From: Chitinophagaceae bacterium
GTDB taxonomy: Bacteria > Bacteroidota > Bacteroidia > Chitinophagales > Chitinophagaceae
Assembly (NCBI GenBank): GCA_947446645.1
Contig: CANFHA010000026.1
Location: 1 to 52,287 of the forward strand
Direction: 5' to 3'
Length of the DNA stretch: 52,287 nucleotides
Every line of letters starts with the position of its first letter. Position 1 is the first letter of the stretch. Position numbers and translations under genes: made by a program. The notes beneath the pieces are model-generated. The model had not been told where the DNA came from and did no database searches. It saw only the letters and a list, made by a program, of their open reading frames with translations. Of the stretch, positions 14,783 to 25,053 are shown in pieces.

Positions 14783-17218
14783 ATGAAGAAGTTTTTTTGC
14801 TTTTGCATTTTAATGATACCGGTATTTATTGCCTATGGGCAAACCGGAGTGATGAGCGGGACAGTGAAAGATAAGAAAAGTGAGCTACCGGTGGTAGGCG
14901 CCACCATAACCATAGACGGCACCAGCTTAGGCTCAGTGGCTGATGCGGACGGAAAATTCAGCATACGCGAGATACCTACCAACTCGTATAATGTGAAGGT
15001 GCAGGCGCTGGGCTACGAAACCAAGGTGATCTACAACATAGTGGTATCATCGGGCAACGAACAGCTGCTGGATGTGGAGCTGGACGCTGCAGCATCGACT
15101 GTGCTATCTGAAGTAGTGGTAAGAAAAAATCCGTATGCCCGCAGCCCGGAGACTCCCCTGTCGTTGGTCAACTTATCTGCCCAGGAGATAAAAAGTAACC
15201 CGGGTGGCAACTTTGATATATCGCGCGTGATACAGGCTTTTCCGGGTGTAGGTGGTACATCGGGATCTGTGGGTGGCTACCGAAATGACCTTATCATTCG
15301 CGGGGGCGCGCCAAATGAAAATGTATACTACCTGGATGGCATAGAAATACCGGTGATTAACCACTTTGCTACGCAAGGCTCAGCCGGTGGCCCTACGGGC
15401 ATTCTGAACATCTCGTTTATAGGCGATGTGAACCTGTATACCAGCGCATTTCCGGCGCAATATGACAATCCGCTGTCGGGCATATTGCAACTAAAGTCGC
15501 GCGAAGCTAACCCGGACAAAGTGCAGTATAATGTGCGCACCAGTGCCACAGAGGTTGCGCTGTCTGCCGATGGCCCTATAAATGACAAAATATCCTTTGA
15601 GGTATCGGCACGGCGATCTTACCTGCAGCTATTGTTCCAGGCATTGCAGCTGCCCATACAGCCATCGTACTGGGATTTTCAGTACCGGCTGAACTATAAG
15701 ATCAATAAAAAACTCACTTTTTATACATTAGGTGTAGGCGCCATAGACCGCTTCTCTTTTCTTACTCCAGACAACCTTACGCCAGAAAATGAATACATTC
15801 TGCACTCCAACCCGCTTATAAAACAGTGGAGCTATACCAATGGCTATGGCCTGAAAAAGCTGGTAAACAATGGCTCATGGGCTCTAACATTCAGCCGCAG
15901 CATGCTGATAAATCAACTGGATAAATATACTGATAACCAGAACCCAAGCCCTGCGACCGAGCTTTTAAAGGTACACTCCACCGAGGGGGAGAATAAGTTG
16001 CGTTTCCAGGTGAACAAGTATATAGGCAAGTGGAGCTACAGCTACGGGGCTATGGCCCAGTATGATGAATACACCAACGACTTTTATGCACAACTTACAA
16101 ATGCTGTGACAGACCCGGCTGGCGTTGTAACGACACCAGCCCGAATATTGACGAGCAAAACTAACCTGGGATTTTTTAAGTATGGCGTGTTTGGACAAGG
16201 GTCAGTGAAACTATGGGATGATAAACTGACGCTATCGCTGGGCGTGCGTGCCGATGGCAATACATTTACTACGGACGGGAATAACGTGGCCAAACAATTG
16301 TCACCAAGGTTTGCCGCATCCTGGAAGATCATAGAGCCATTACGATTCAATGCATCAGCAGGACGCTATTATAAAATACCCTCCTATACCCTACTTGGCT
16401 ATACTGACAGCACGGGCAGCTATGTGAACAAGAATGCGCCTTACATCCGTTGCGACCACTATGTAGCAGGATTTGAATACCTACCGAAATGGCAGGGGGC
16501 GAGGGTAACACTGGAAGGGTTTTACAAAACATACGACAATTACCCGGTATCGCTGGCAGATGGCATATCGCTTGCAAATAAAGGAGGCGACTTTAATGTG
16601 CTGGGCAATGAACCGGTGACTGGTACCGGACAGGGCAGGAGCTACGGAATAGAAGTGCAGCTGCAGCAAAAGCTGACCAAGAACTTTTTCGTGATACTGG
16701 CCTATACTTTGTACAAAAGTGAATTCACTAACCTGGACACGAAGTACTACCCTGCATCGTGGGACAATGGCAACCTGCTTTCATTCATTGGCGGATACAA
16801 ATTCAAGCGCAATATAGAAGTGGGCGTAAAATTCAGATACCAGGGCGGGGCACCTTATTCACCATTTAATATGGCAGCGTCTCAGGCTGAATATACGGTG
16901 CTGGGTACAGGCGTGATAGATTACTCGAAGTTCAACTCGCTGCGGCTGTCCGCCTTTAATTCTATGGACATACGCATTGACAAGAAATGGAACTTCAAAA
17001 AATGGAGCCTGGATATCTACTATGACATGACCAATGCCTATGCGGCAGTGCAGCCCTCCACCCCTACTTTCACATTTAAGCGCACAGCAGACAACAAATC
17101 TTACCAGACAACAGATGGCAAGCCACTAAATGCAAATGGCAGTAATGGCATACCGTATATAATAGATAACAGCAGCGCGGTAGTGATACCTACGGTAGGC
17201 TTAATTGTTGAGTTTTAA
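14783..17218 (+). CDS. TonB-dependent outer-membrane receptor
   Basis: This 811-residue protein has a signal peptide (MKKFFCFCILMIPVFIAYGQ), a CarboxypepD_reg-like domain at about 22-105 (GVMSGTVKDKKSELPVVGAT...), a plug domain at about 120-230 (ISRVIQAFPGVGG, NDLIIRGGAPNENVYYLDGI), and a beta-barrel to the C-terminal phenylalanine (VGLIVEF). There is no SusD partner, so it is more likely a metal, siderophore or heme type receptor than a glycan transporter. It is co-transcribed with the SOUL protein gene. The substrate is not visible from sequence. Energy would come from TonB-ExbB-ExbD encoded elsewhere. Confidence 0.88.
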   Translation: MKKFFCFCILMIPVFIAYGQTGVMSGTVKDKKSELPVVGATITIDGTSLGSVADADGKFSIREIPTNSYNVKVQALGYETKVIYNIVVSSGNEQLLDVELDAAASTVLSEVVVRKNPYARSPETPLSLVNLSAQEIKSNPGGNFDISRVIQAFPGVGGTSGSVGGYRNDLIIRGGAPNENVYYLDGIEIPVINHFATQGSAGGPTGILNISFIGDVNLYTSAFPAQYDNPLSGILQLKSREANPDKVQYNVRTSATEVALSADGPINDKISFEVSARRSYLQLLFQALQLPIQPSYWDFQYRLNYKINKKLTFYTLGVGAIDRFSFLTPDNLTPENEYILHSNPLIKQWSYTNGYGLKKLVNNGSWALTFSRSMLINQLDKYTDNQNPSPATELLKVHSTEGENKLRFQVNKYIGKWSYSYGAMAQYDEYTNDFYAQLTNAVTDPAGVVTTPARILTSKTNLGFFKYGVFGQGSVKLWDDKLTLSLGVRADGNTFTTDGNNVAKQLSPRFAASWKIIEPLRFNASAGRYYKIPSYTLLGYTDSTGSYVNKNAPYIRCDHYVAGFEYLPKWQGARVTLEGFYKTYDNYPVSLADGISLANKGGDFNVLGNEPVTGTGQGRSYGIEVQLQQKLTKNFFVILAYTLYKSEFTNLDTKYYPASWDNGNLLSFIGGYKFKRNIEVGVKFRYQGGAPYSPFNMAASQAEYTVLGTGVIDYSKFNSLRLSAFNSMDIRIDKKWNFKKWSLDIYYDMTNAYAAVQPSTPTFTFKRTADNKSYQTTDGKPLNANGSNGIPYIIDNSSAVVIPTVGLIVEF

Positions 17219-17238
17219 TTTGCCGTCAGAATTTACGG

Positions 17239-17727
17239 CTACTCAACTATCACCGGCTTATTTGCTTCAAATGTGCCGGTGATGACCTTAGACCCAGTTG
17301 CGTTAACCAAATTCAGTGTGAATGTACCAGAAACTTTTGCGCCATCAAGACGGTTGACGGTAACAGTGCCCCCGGAACATTTGTAAGGTATCCGTCCACC
17401 TACACTGCCTGCATAGGTATTTACACTGCTGTCAGCAGGCGCCAAAGAGAAAGTACCCACACCTGCAACGGTGGTGCTATCCTGCACATTTAACTAAAAC
17501 GCACCGGAATAGGCAGAAATGATCAGCCGCGAGCTTTGTGCACCTTTATGAAAGCTTACTGACGCCAGCATTTGCTGCCCAGCACTAACGTACTCACCAC
17601 TATTGCCGCAGTAGCTGTAACCGGTGTTGCCGTCCTTCACCGTTACCGTGTTTGAGCAGGTGCTATCTTTTTTACAGCTGCCGAATGCCAGTAGTGCAAG
17701 CAGCGCGAATTGGAAGGAGTTTCTCAT
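17239..17727 (-). pseudogene. Lipoprotein gene interrupted by an in-frame TAG
   Basis: On the minus strand the first frame (17727 to 17494) encodes a lipoprotein signal (MRNSFQFALLALLAFGSC, lipobox cysteine followed by KKD) and a beta-rich domain ending AYSGAF. A TAG at 17494-17496 then interrupts. The same frame continues as LNVQDSTTVAGVGTFSLAP and on to GTFTLNLVNATGSKVITGTF, stopping at 17239. Both parts together make a typical 160-residue Bacteroidota lipoprotein with a strand-rich C-terminal half. One point substitution is enough to explain the break; no frameshift is involved. The function is unknown. Confidence 0.65.
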
Positions 17728-17792
17728 GGATTGTATTTAGGCAAAATAACGCACACGGGCATTATATATTGTTGTAAAAAATGACGTTGTAC

Positions 17793-17829
17793 CTAAAAAA
17801 AGCCCCTGCTGCAGGAGTGCGGCAGGGGC
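17793..17829 (-). terminator. Terminator of the M4 protease gene
   Basis: GCCCCTGC (17802-17809) pairs with GCAGGGGC (17822-17829); the A run at 17794-17801 is the T tail on the minus strand. It lies 22 bp past the protease stop codon. Confidence 0.7.
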
Positions 17830-17851
17830 GTGAAAATTATTGGTTAGGTTC

Positions 17852-20851
17852 TTATTTATTTACCTGTACTTTCTGGTTGAAAGCTTTTCCATCAACCCAG
17901 GCCTGCACAAAATAGATGCCGGTGGCAGATTGCTGCAGGTTGAGCGTAAATGTGCGTTCGTCGCTGTTGATCGAGCGCTGCATTACAGAACGGCCGTTAA
18001 TATCTACTACAGTTACTGTGGCTGTTTCCTTATGCTCAGGAAGCGTTACGGTGAACTCGCCATTGTTCGGGTTTGGATAAATTGCCATGAGGCCGCTGAT
18101 TTCAGTGATCTCAGTAACACCTTCAGTCTGCTCACCTGATGTGAGACCTGTGAGCGAAGTAACAGACCCTATTACACTCATGCCGTACACCTGTATACTG
18201 CCGGTGGTTGCAGTAGCAGCATATGGATAGATACGTACAATAATGCTTGGTGCAGTTACTGCAAGACCTGTCCATGAGGCCTGCGTAGTGCCTGAAGCCG
18301 AGGTAGCACAGCTACCGTTAAGTGGCGCATAGTCAGAACCGTTATTCACCCAGGTAGTACCACCATTTGTACTATATGCCAGGCGTGCCTTTTTAGGACC
18401 AGTAGAAGACCTACGAAGGCCCGCTTTAACACCAGTCAAGTTTATGGTATAACCTGTAGCCGCAGTAAGTGACACCTGTATTGATGCACCGCTTGTAGAG
18501 AAAGTAGTACCTGTAAAGCCAGCTATGCCACTGAATCCGCTACCGCAACCGGTAGTCGCAGTTGTACCTACAGCTGTCAGGTTGCTATGCGTAGCAAGGT
18601 TAGTGTTATAAAAAGTAGGAACCCCGGTTGTGCTGCTCATATAGGTATAAATATCTGCCGATACGGGAGTAACTGTAATATTGTAAGACGCCGAAGCAGT
18701 GCCACAAGCATTTGTAACTGTGTATTTAATGGTATCAAGGCCGGAAGTTACACCTGTAACCAGGCCTGAAGCGCTTATAGTAGCCATGGCATTAGATGCA
18801 GACCATACTCCACCCGCAGTTGCATCGCTCAGAGTTGTAGTTCCGCCAACGGCAACCGATGTAGCACCGGTAATAGCACTTACTACAGGCACTGTGCAAG
18901 CTACAACTGTAACTACTTTAGTTGCTGTACCCGTACCACAGGCGGTTGTTACAGTATATTTTATTGTATCTACACCAAGTGCAACAGCCGTAACCAAACC
19001 AGATGCGCTAATTGTAGCGATCGATGGGTTGGTGCTTGTCCATGTGCCACCAGCGGTAGCATCAGTAAATGTGGTTGTTCCTCCTACGGTAACAGAACTT
19101 GCACCTGATATTGCAGCAACGCTAGTGCCAGCAGTATATGCAGCACCTACACCCACTGCATACCATGCGTTGGTAACTGTCTGCACTTCAGGTGAGCAAG
19201 CGCCATAAAGCGTAGTTGCTGCATTGATCGCTGCAGTCCTTACTACAGTATAAGTAGCGGTAGATGCTATGGACAACTCTGTCTGATACAGGATCTTTGC
19301 AGCTGATGTCCAGCCAATACCGGTAACATTATATGCGCTGCCAATATCGTTAGTACCAGAGCCACCTATTGTAGTGAGGTAATACCATTTAGAAATGACA
19401 CCCATGTTAGTATGCACACCACACTGGTCATTTGCATTGGTTGGGGAGCAGCCTGTCACATTGTACCAGTTGGTACCACGGTAAGTATCCGGCAAGCCAG
19501 CAAGCTTAGGGAAGTCCATACGGCGCAGCGGTACGCCGCCGCCTATCTCCTCACCCATCGCCCATGGATTTTTTGCAACTGCGTCAGTCTCGTGCGGGTT
19601 AGCCCAGTTTTCAATCGTTGCGCCCCAGCAGTCGCTGAAACCTTCATTAAGCGCGCCTGATTCTGCGCTGTAAGCAAGGTTAGCAGTTGCCTGGCAAACG
19701 CCATGGCCTATCTCATGCGCAGTAACATCGAGCGACACAAGAGCTGTGAAGCCACCTGCAGCAGTGCCAGAGCCATCGCCGTATATCATTTCAGCTCCAT
19801 CCCAAAAGGCATTGTCGTAGCTGTTGCTATAGTGTATATATTGTTTTAGTATGCCGTCGGCATTGTTCCAGCTCAGGCGACCCTGTTGTGTCTTCCAGTA
19901 ATCATAAACCTGGCCGGCAGCCCAGTGTACGTCCACAGCAGCAGTATCGCCTGCGGCAGAAGGCCATGTGTTGGTAGTGCTGGTGAAATCTGTAGGTGAG
20001 CCAAGCGAAGTAGTATGATGCAGGCTTCTTGTATACACACCACCACCTCGAGTAGAGTCATACAGCCTGTAGGATGTACCCACTTTCGCCGATACAAAAG
20101 GTATAACCCCACTGTAAAGTGAGCGACCTGATGCTGCAGTATGCTTCAGCGTTGCGTTGCTATACAGAATATTTCCTGTCTGTGCATCTACAAAAACCTG
20201 GTTGCGGCTCAGGGGTTGTGTTGCGTATATATCAAAAGACCACGCCAGGTGTAGCTTACGGCTATCCCTGTCATTATTCAGATCTTCTACCCATACCAGC
20301 TCGCCCTTTGGCAGGTATGTAGCATCTGTATTGCCCGTTTCAGCCTTCAGCGCTGCTTCAGCACCGGCATCCTGCCACATGTATGTCTGCGCACCTGTAT
20401 ACTCAACTGCCTTACTAAAAGCAGCTGATGTGCTAAGTGATGGTACTGCAGACGATGAAGCAGCAACATCATAATAATTTCCGGAGATATAGGTAACAAT
20501 ACCATCCTTAGAGGAAACAGTATAGGAAGCGAACTCTACCCTGACACCGTTAATAAATTGATCGTACCTGTCAACAGTAATACCAGCCTGTGTTTTAGTA
20601 GAATTTCGCAGAACCATCTTGCTGGTTGTACCGTCTATTCCCAGGTAGGTTTTGAAAATAGTTGCAGCATCTTTTGCGGCTAACTTAGCTGACTGATCAA
20701 ATGTAATGGACGTAGCGGTTTTGTCAATCCCGTTTGTTTCCAGCAACATTACGCCAGTGCCTCGTTGTTGTGCCATAACTGCGTTAGCAGTAAGCAGCGA
20801 GCAAAGCGCTCCAGCCTTTAGAGCGCGGGATATTTGGTATTTACGCAGCAT
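17852..20851 (-). CDS. Secreted M4 (thermolysin-like) metalloprotease with Ig-like repeats and T9SS domain
   Basis: This 999-residue protein has a signal peptide (about 1-28, ending VMAQ), an FTP/PepSY-type inhibitory propeptide (about 30-200), and a peptidase M4 catalytic domain (about 225-570). The zinc motif HEIGH (about 377) lies in DVTAHEIGHG, and the second ligand motif is GALNEGFSD. Two bacterial Ig-like (BIG2) repeats, each with SVxVGGTTT and ISASGLVT, follow at about 580-725. Next is a jelly-roll-like stretch, then a T9SS type A sorting domain at about 925-999 (IYPNPNNGEFTV...GIYFVQAWVDG). It should be exported through Sec and T9SS and released or anchored at the surface. It has its own terminator. 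Confidence 0.92.
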   Translation of the reverse strand: MLRKYQISRALKAGALCSLLTANAVMAQQRGTGVMLLETNGIDKTATSITFDQSAKLAAKDAATIFKTYLGIDGTTSKMVLRNSTKTQAGITVDRYDQFINGVRVEFASYTVSSKDGIVTYISGNYYDVAASSSAVPSLSTSAAFSKAVEYTGAQTYMWQDAGAEAALKAETGNTDATYLPKGELVWVEDLNNDRDSRKLHLAWSFDIYATQPLSRNQVFVDAQTGNILYSNATLKHTAASGRSLYSGVIPFVSAKVGTSYRLYDSTRGGGVYTRSLHHTTSLGSPTDFTSTTNTWPSAAGDTAAVDVHWAAGQVYDYWKTQQGRLSWNNADGILKQYIHYSNSYDNAFWDGAEMIYGDGSGTAAGGFTALVSLDVTAHEIGHGVCQATANLAYSAESGALNEGFSDCWGATIENWANPHETDAVAKNPWAMGEEIGGGVPLRRMDFPKLAGLPDTYRGTNWYNVTGCSPTNANDQCGVHTNMGVISKWYYLTTIGGSGTNDIGSAYNVTGIGWTSAAKILYQTELSIASTATYTVVRTAAINAATTLYGACSPEVQTVTNAWYAVGVGAAYTAGTSVAAISGASSVTVGGTTTFTDATAGGTWTSTNPSIATISASGLVTAVALGVDTIKYTVTTACGTGTATKVVTVVACTVPVVSAITGATSVAVGGTTTLSDATAGGVWSASNAMATISASGLVTGVTSGLDTIKYTVTNACGTASASYNITVTPVSADIYTYMSSTTGVPTFYNTNLATHSNLTAVGTTATTGCGSGFSGIAGFTGTTFSTSGASIQVSLTAATGYTINLTGVKAGLRRSSTGPKKARLAYSTNGGTTWVNNGSDYAPLNGSCATSASGTTQASWTGLAVTAPSIIVRIYPYAATATTGSIQVYGMSVIGSVTSLTGLTSGEQTEGVTEITEISGLMAIYPNPNNGEFTVTLPEHKETATVTVVDINGRSVMQRSINSDERTFTLNLQQSATGIYFVQAWVDGKAFNQKVQVNK

Positions 20852-21017
20852 AAGAAAATAAAAATTTTTGTCAGGTGAAAAATAATATATAGCGTCAAAG
20901 GTATTATAAGTACAATTGGCAGTTAATAAACATCCGTTAAGTTATTCATAATCATTGGTTAATTCAGGCTTGTAAAAATCATTAACTACAATTCAGGTAT
21001 ATCGATCAATAAAAAAA

Positions 21018-21040
21018 AGCAAGCCCGGCGGGCTTGCTGT
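21018..21040 (-). terminator. Terminator of the zinc metalloprotease gene
   Basis: GCAAGCCC (21019-21026) and GGGCTTGC (21030-21037) form a perfect 8-bp stem; the A run at 21011-21018 is the T tail on the minus strand. It is 25 bp downstream of the stop codon at 21063. Confidence 0.7.
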
Positions 21041-21062
21041 ACAAACATTTTTCTTTGAACGC

Positions 21063-23585
21063 TTACCCCTTAGGGTCAAGCGCTTTCGAAATACGGAAGG
21101 CAATGTCCTGCAAATGATACTTGCTCATTTTGTCTTTTGTGGCCGGAAGCGCAGCATTAATTTCTGCTTTCAGTTCCACTAACTGTCCACGGGCAATGGA
21201 AACAGCGTCTGAGTTTTTAGACGTATAGCTCATAGCATTGGCTGGCATACCTTGCGGAAGGGGCGCCGGATTGATGTCGGCAATCAGTGCTTCCACATAG
21301 GCTTTTTGCAGGTTGCGGCGGTAACCGTCAATCGTTTTCTTTGTAGCCAATTCGCTCCACACCCCTTTTTTCACATCATCCATCATATTGTCAATAGAGT
21401 AAGTGGTCTTATCTCCAAAACGACTTGTTGCTGCAGCCATCCTATTAAGCCTCGCCCCCGAAAGCAAGCTATTGAGCATACCTATCTGCACATTACCTAC
21501 CTGCTCCGCCATAACGGGGTTAGTAATCTTATTCAATATACTTGTTTCCAACAGCCACGATGGTGTTTCAAACAGTTGCTTATTGAGGAATGCAACGGCC
21601 TCTTCCTGCGTGGCTTTTGGAGTAGGCGTGTATACATCTTCACCAGTCTGCTCCACGCTTTTAGGTGTCTCATATACTCCACCCACGTTTTTCAATACGT
21701 GTCCCATATAGCGACTATACTGCGCTACCAGCGCAAAATATATGTCCCTCAGGTTATCATATTTGTCTCCTTCTTCCTTCGTCCATTCGGGTAGATTTAC
21801 GATGATGCGCTTCAGGTTGCGGATACCATATTCGCTTGCCTTCATGTTGTTGTCTCCAAGGTCCTCGTTCTGCGACCGGGGATCATAAGGATTGCTCTCG
21901 GTACCAAACCATAAGCGGGGATTAGCCTTCAGGCTGTCAACAACCCATTTATTTATAATTTTCTCATCCTCTTTTTCATTCTTTGCAAATGTGGCTTTAT
22001 AACCCCATTGGATTGCCCAGATATCATAATCGCCTATGCGCGGAAACATGCCCACTTCATTGATGTTATCTTCCGGCTGCGCCACGTAATTGAAACGCGC
22101 ATAATCCATGATAGAGGCCGTATGTCCATGTGCTTCCACCCATGCTTTGTTGCGCAGGTTTTCTACCGGTGTGCGGCTGCTGCTACCCCAGTTGTGGCGC
22201 AGACCAATGGTATGCCCTACCTCATGCGAGGACACAAAACGTATCAGTTGCCCCATGAGCTCATCATCAAATTCCATTTTCCGCGCCTTAGGGTCTACGG
22301 CTGCCGCTTGTATCATATACCAGTCGTGCACCAGCTTCATTACGTTATGGTACCAGCCTATATGGCTTTCTATGATCTCGCCGCTGCGGGGATCGTGCAC
22401 ATTGGGCCCATAGGCGTTAGCCACATTAGAAGGGAGGTATCGAAGCACAGAGTAACGGGCATCTTCAAGGCCGGCTACTGTGTCTTTAATGTCCCACTCT
22501 TTACCCATGATGGCATTTTTAAAACCAGCCTTTTCGAAAGCCTTCTGCCAGTCGTTGATGCCCTGTATGAGGTATGGCCGCCACTTTTTGGGTGTAGCGG
22601 GATCTATATAATAAACAATAGGTTTCTTAGGCTCAACGAGTTCTCCGCGCTTCCATTTTTCTACGTCCTCATCTTTTGGTTCTAATCGCCAGCGGACAGC
22701 AAATACCTGGTTATCTACTTTTTGCTGGTTATCGCTGTAAACAGTATAGTCATCTGCAAAAAAACCTACCCTCGGATCGAACAGCCGTTTCTGCATAGGC
22801 ACTTTAGGCAGCAGAACGAATGAGTTATTCAGTTCCAGAGTAACAGCACCTGTAGCGTATGCTGCAGGCAAAGTGGTGGATGGGAAAGGAGATGGAGAAA
22901 AAGATGGTGTAAATGATGGTGTGGAATTGAAGGTCCTCACCACCTTCACCTCTGTGTTGATAGGATAGGTGTGAATGCTTTCAATATAAGATCTGTCTGA
23001 CACCTGCCCTGTCAGATTAAATCTTTTCTTGGAAAATTCGCTAAGGGAAATAGGTTGGTTATCTCCTTTGAAAAAATCAGACACATCGATAACAACCGAC
23101 GATGAGTCCTTACCCAAAGCTTTTATTTCGAACGCCCAGGCTATAGGATCCAGGTTTGAATTAGTAACAGCCCTATATATTGCGTTTGAAGAATCGGCTA
23201 AACTAATGGTAGTTACTACCCTGAGAAACAGTTTATTATCAGGTCCTTTATCCCAGGCAATCGTTTGATCGTTAACCATTTCGCCAGAGTATACACCACC
23301 ACCACCGGCAGTTTTTGTGTAGCGTGTGGTTACAATCATCTCTCTGCCAAGTAGTGAATCAGGTATTTCGAAATACCACTTATCGTCGACTCTATGAACA
23401 TTAAATAAACCGGAGTGGGAGACCGCCTTATCCGTAATTACCTTACTAAACGCTTTAGGTCCCTTTTTTGATGAGCTGTCCGCTTTGGGTGCCGCAGCAG
23501 GTGCATCACCCTTTTTATGTTTATGCTTCGCGGTAGCTGCTATGGTCAGGCACAACAGTGCCGGAACGATCACGTATCTCTTCAT
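21063..23585 (-). CDS. Zinc-dependent metalloprotease (DUF5117/DUF5118 type)
   Basis: This 840-residue protein has a signal peptide (MKRYVIVPALLCLTIAATA). The N-terminal region (about 50-300) resembles DUF5118 then DUF5117: GLFNVHRVDDKWYFEIPDSLLGREM and FDPRVGFFADDYTVYSD. The catalytic region follows, with YIDPATPKKWRPYLIQGINDWQKAFEKAGF and the extended zinc motif HEVGHTIGLRHNW at about 453. A helical C-terminal region completes it. Proteins of this layout are common in Bacteroidota and predicted to act in the periplasm or outside the cell; their substrates are unknown. There is no T9SS domain, unlike the neighbouring M4 protease. It is transcribed alone. Confidence 0.88.
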   Translation of the reverse strand: MKRYVIVPALLCLTIAATAKHKHKKGDAPAAAPKADSSSKKGPKAFSKVITDKAVSHSGLFNVHRVDDKWYFEIPDSLLGREMIVTTRYTKTAGGGGVYSGEMVNDQTIAWDKGPDNKLFLRVVTTISLADSSNAIYRAVTNSNLDPIAWAFEIKALGKDSSSVVIDVSDFFKGDNQPISLSEFSKKRFNLTGQVSDRSYIESIHTYPINTEVKVVRTFNSTPSFTPSFSPSPFPSTTLPAAYATGAVTLELNNSFVLLPKVPMQKRLFDPRVGFFADDYTVYSDNQQKVDNQVFAVRWRLEPKDEDVEKWKRGELVEPKKPIVYYIDPATPKKWRPYLIQGINDWQKAFEKAGFKNAIMGKEWDIKDTVAGLEDARYSVLRYLPSNVANAYGPNVHDPRSGEIIESHIGWYHNVMKLVHDWYMIQAAAVDPKARKMEFDDELMGQLIRFVSSHEVGHTIGLRHNWGSSSRTPVENLRNKAWVEAHGHTASIMDYARFNYVAQPEDNINEVGMFPRIGDYDIWAIQWGYKATFAKNEKEDEKIINKWVVDSLKANPRLWFGTESNPYDPRSQNEDLGDNNMKASEYGIRNLKRIIVNLPEWTKEEGDKYDNLRDIYFALVAQYSRYMGHVLKNVGGVYETPKSVEQTGEDVYTPTPKATQEEAVAFLNKQLFETPSWLLETSILNKITNPVMAEQVGNVQIGMLNSLLSGARLNRMAAATSRFGDKTTYSIDNMMDDVKKGVWSELATKKTIDGYRRNLQKAYVEALIADINPAPLPQGMPANAMSYTSKNSDAVSIARGQLVELKAEINAALPATKDKMSKYHLQDIAFRISKALDPKG

Positions 23586-23759
23586 AATTTTTTATTGAGG
23601 GATACAATGTAGGAAAGGTATTTTGTATTTTTCGTGAAAGTGGGAAAATCCCCTGAAAATTGCCCTAATGAGGATGCCATGCTAGCGCCAACAGCGCACC
23701 GCCCCTCCGTTGACCATTTTTTCGCCGCCTTAGAATGGACAAGGGGCAGCAAAGAAAAA

Positions 23760-23782
23760 CCGCCCCGAAATATCCGGGGCGG
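23760..23782 (-). terminator. Terminator of the small secreted-protein gene
   Basis: CCGCCCCG and CGGGGCGG form an 8-bp GC stem, with the A-rich stretch to its left serving as the T tail on the minus strand. It is downstream of the gene ending at 23811. Confidence 0.65.
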
Positions 23783-23810
23783 CCATAGTGTAAGTAAATT
23801 ATGTATAGAA

Positions 23811-24239
23811 TTACCTGGCGGCAACTGCATCTGCAGCCTTCACTGTGCTGGCTGATGCTGTTGCGTTGCTGTTTTGTACCGGTGCATCATCATAGTATGC
23901 CAGCATGATCTTGTAGCCCATGCACTTTTCGCCCAGAGGACTGGCATCGCAGCCGGCATAGCCTACAAATTTCTGCTCCTTCGGTCCTACTTTTTCAAAA
24001 ACCCTTGTTCTCTTCTGCAGGAAGTCATTGATCATAACAGATTCCTCAACACGAACTGTGATCGTGCGGCTATCCGACTTATTAGTTATCGCGCAGGCTT
24101 TTCTGTCAGGAAGGATTTTTGCGCCAATGGCGGGAACCAGTGCAGCTTCTTTTGCTGCATTTTCTACCATCTTCTTTTGTCCAAATGTTACGGTGGCACT
24201 TAAGAGGCTGATTGCGAGTAAAGCTATTGTCTGTTTCAT
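23811..24239 (-). CDS. Small secreted protein of unknown function
   Basis: This 142-residue protein is taken from the ATG at 24239 (MKQTIALLAISLLSATVTFGQ, a clean signal peptide), not the upstream start that would add 21 residues. The mature part is about 120 residues with three cysteines (KACAI, AGCDAS, EKCMGY) and strand-like segments (SRTITVRVEESVMIND, RTRVFEKVGPKEQKFVGY). It may be a small Ig-like or similar domain protein. The tail is low-complexity and Ala/Ser/Thr-rich. The family is not recognised. It is monocistronic with a strong terminator. Confidence 0.7.
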   Translation of the reverse strand: MKQTIALLAISLLSATVTFGQKKMVENAAKEAALVPAIGAKILPDRKACAITNKSDSRTITVRVEESVMINDFLQKRTRVFEKVGPKEQKFVGYAGCDASPLGEKCMGYKIMLAYYDDAPVQNSNATASASTVKAADAVAAR

Positions 24240-24302
24240 AAAAGTATGTTTAAGTGTGTTTGCTAATCGTTTGTTAACACAAATGTATAACGACATTTTC
24301 AA

Positions 24303-25053
24303 TTAACAAAATTAATTTCAATAAAAACACAAACATTTTTTATTACACTTCGTATACTAGTGATAATCAATAGTCTGTTTATTTTTGTTGAATAATTCAT
24401 TAACAAACAAAACTCATTTCATTAACAAAGCAAGACACTGAATGACTCTTCAAGTGAAAATAAAGGTAGTAAATCAGGGTTTTACACCCGCCCCAGCCCC
24501 TGTAATGAAAAAGTGGTGAACGATTAATATTTGGCCGATAGAAGCAAGAAAATGACAGTTACATGGGACTGAAACCCGCTTCTGCTGCGGATTAGGTGGC
24601 ATAAGTACGATTTTCGGCTCTGCCGTTCTATCATGTGATCAAATTTGTGCAATTGCTTGAAATGATTGCTGGTGGCGAATTTCAGAGATGTATTCTTATA
24701 AAATTGTACAAATAACAGCCATGTATGGCAGCATATGTGCGGAAGAAAACAGGTATCAGATGTTTTGAAAGCCTTCATAAGTAAGGGCCAGGCTGGCTTA
24801 GTAAATATTTTGATGCATGGGTGTGATATAACTAGAAAACAAAAAATGGGCAGGCATAAAAAAGCCCCGTAGAAACGGAGCTTATATTGTCCTAACTAAA
24901 TGTAAAACCAATGTAAGGCAATAATGATGCCAAATTTGATGGACAATGAAGCTGTGATATTTAAGCTGTTTAGTTGGTAAACTGAGCTCGTCCGCCAAAA
25001 CGATTGTAACCCCTCGGCCGTTAAGGAAATAGTAATTTCATGGTATCAAAATA
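24303..25053. other. 750-bp intergenic region, no supported gene
   Basis: It is AT-rich. A weak hairpin AGCCCCG/CGGAGCT lies near 24862-24882. A minus-strand frame at 24524-24778 has no coding-like composition and was not called. No repeat, tRNA or riboswitch was recognised. Confidence 0.45.

Noticed and set aside
24524..24778. 84-residue minus-strand ORF in a long intergenic gap
   Set aside because: Cys/His/Lys-rich without a family pattern, and its codon use differs from neighbouring genes.
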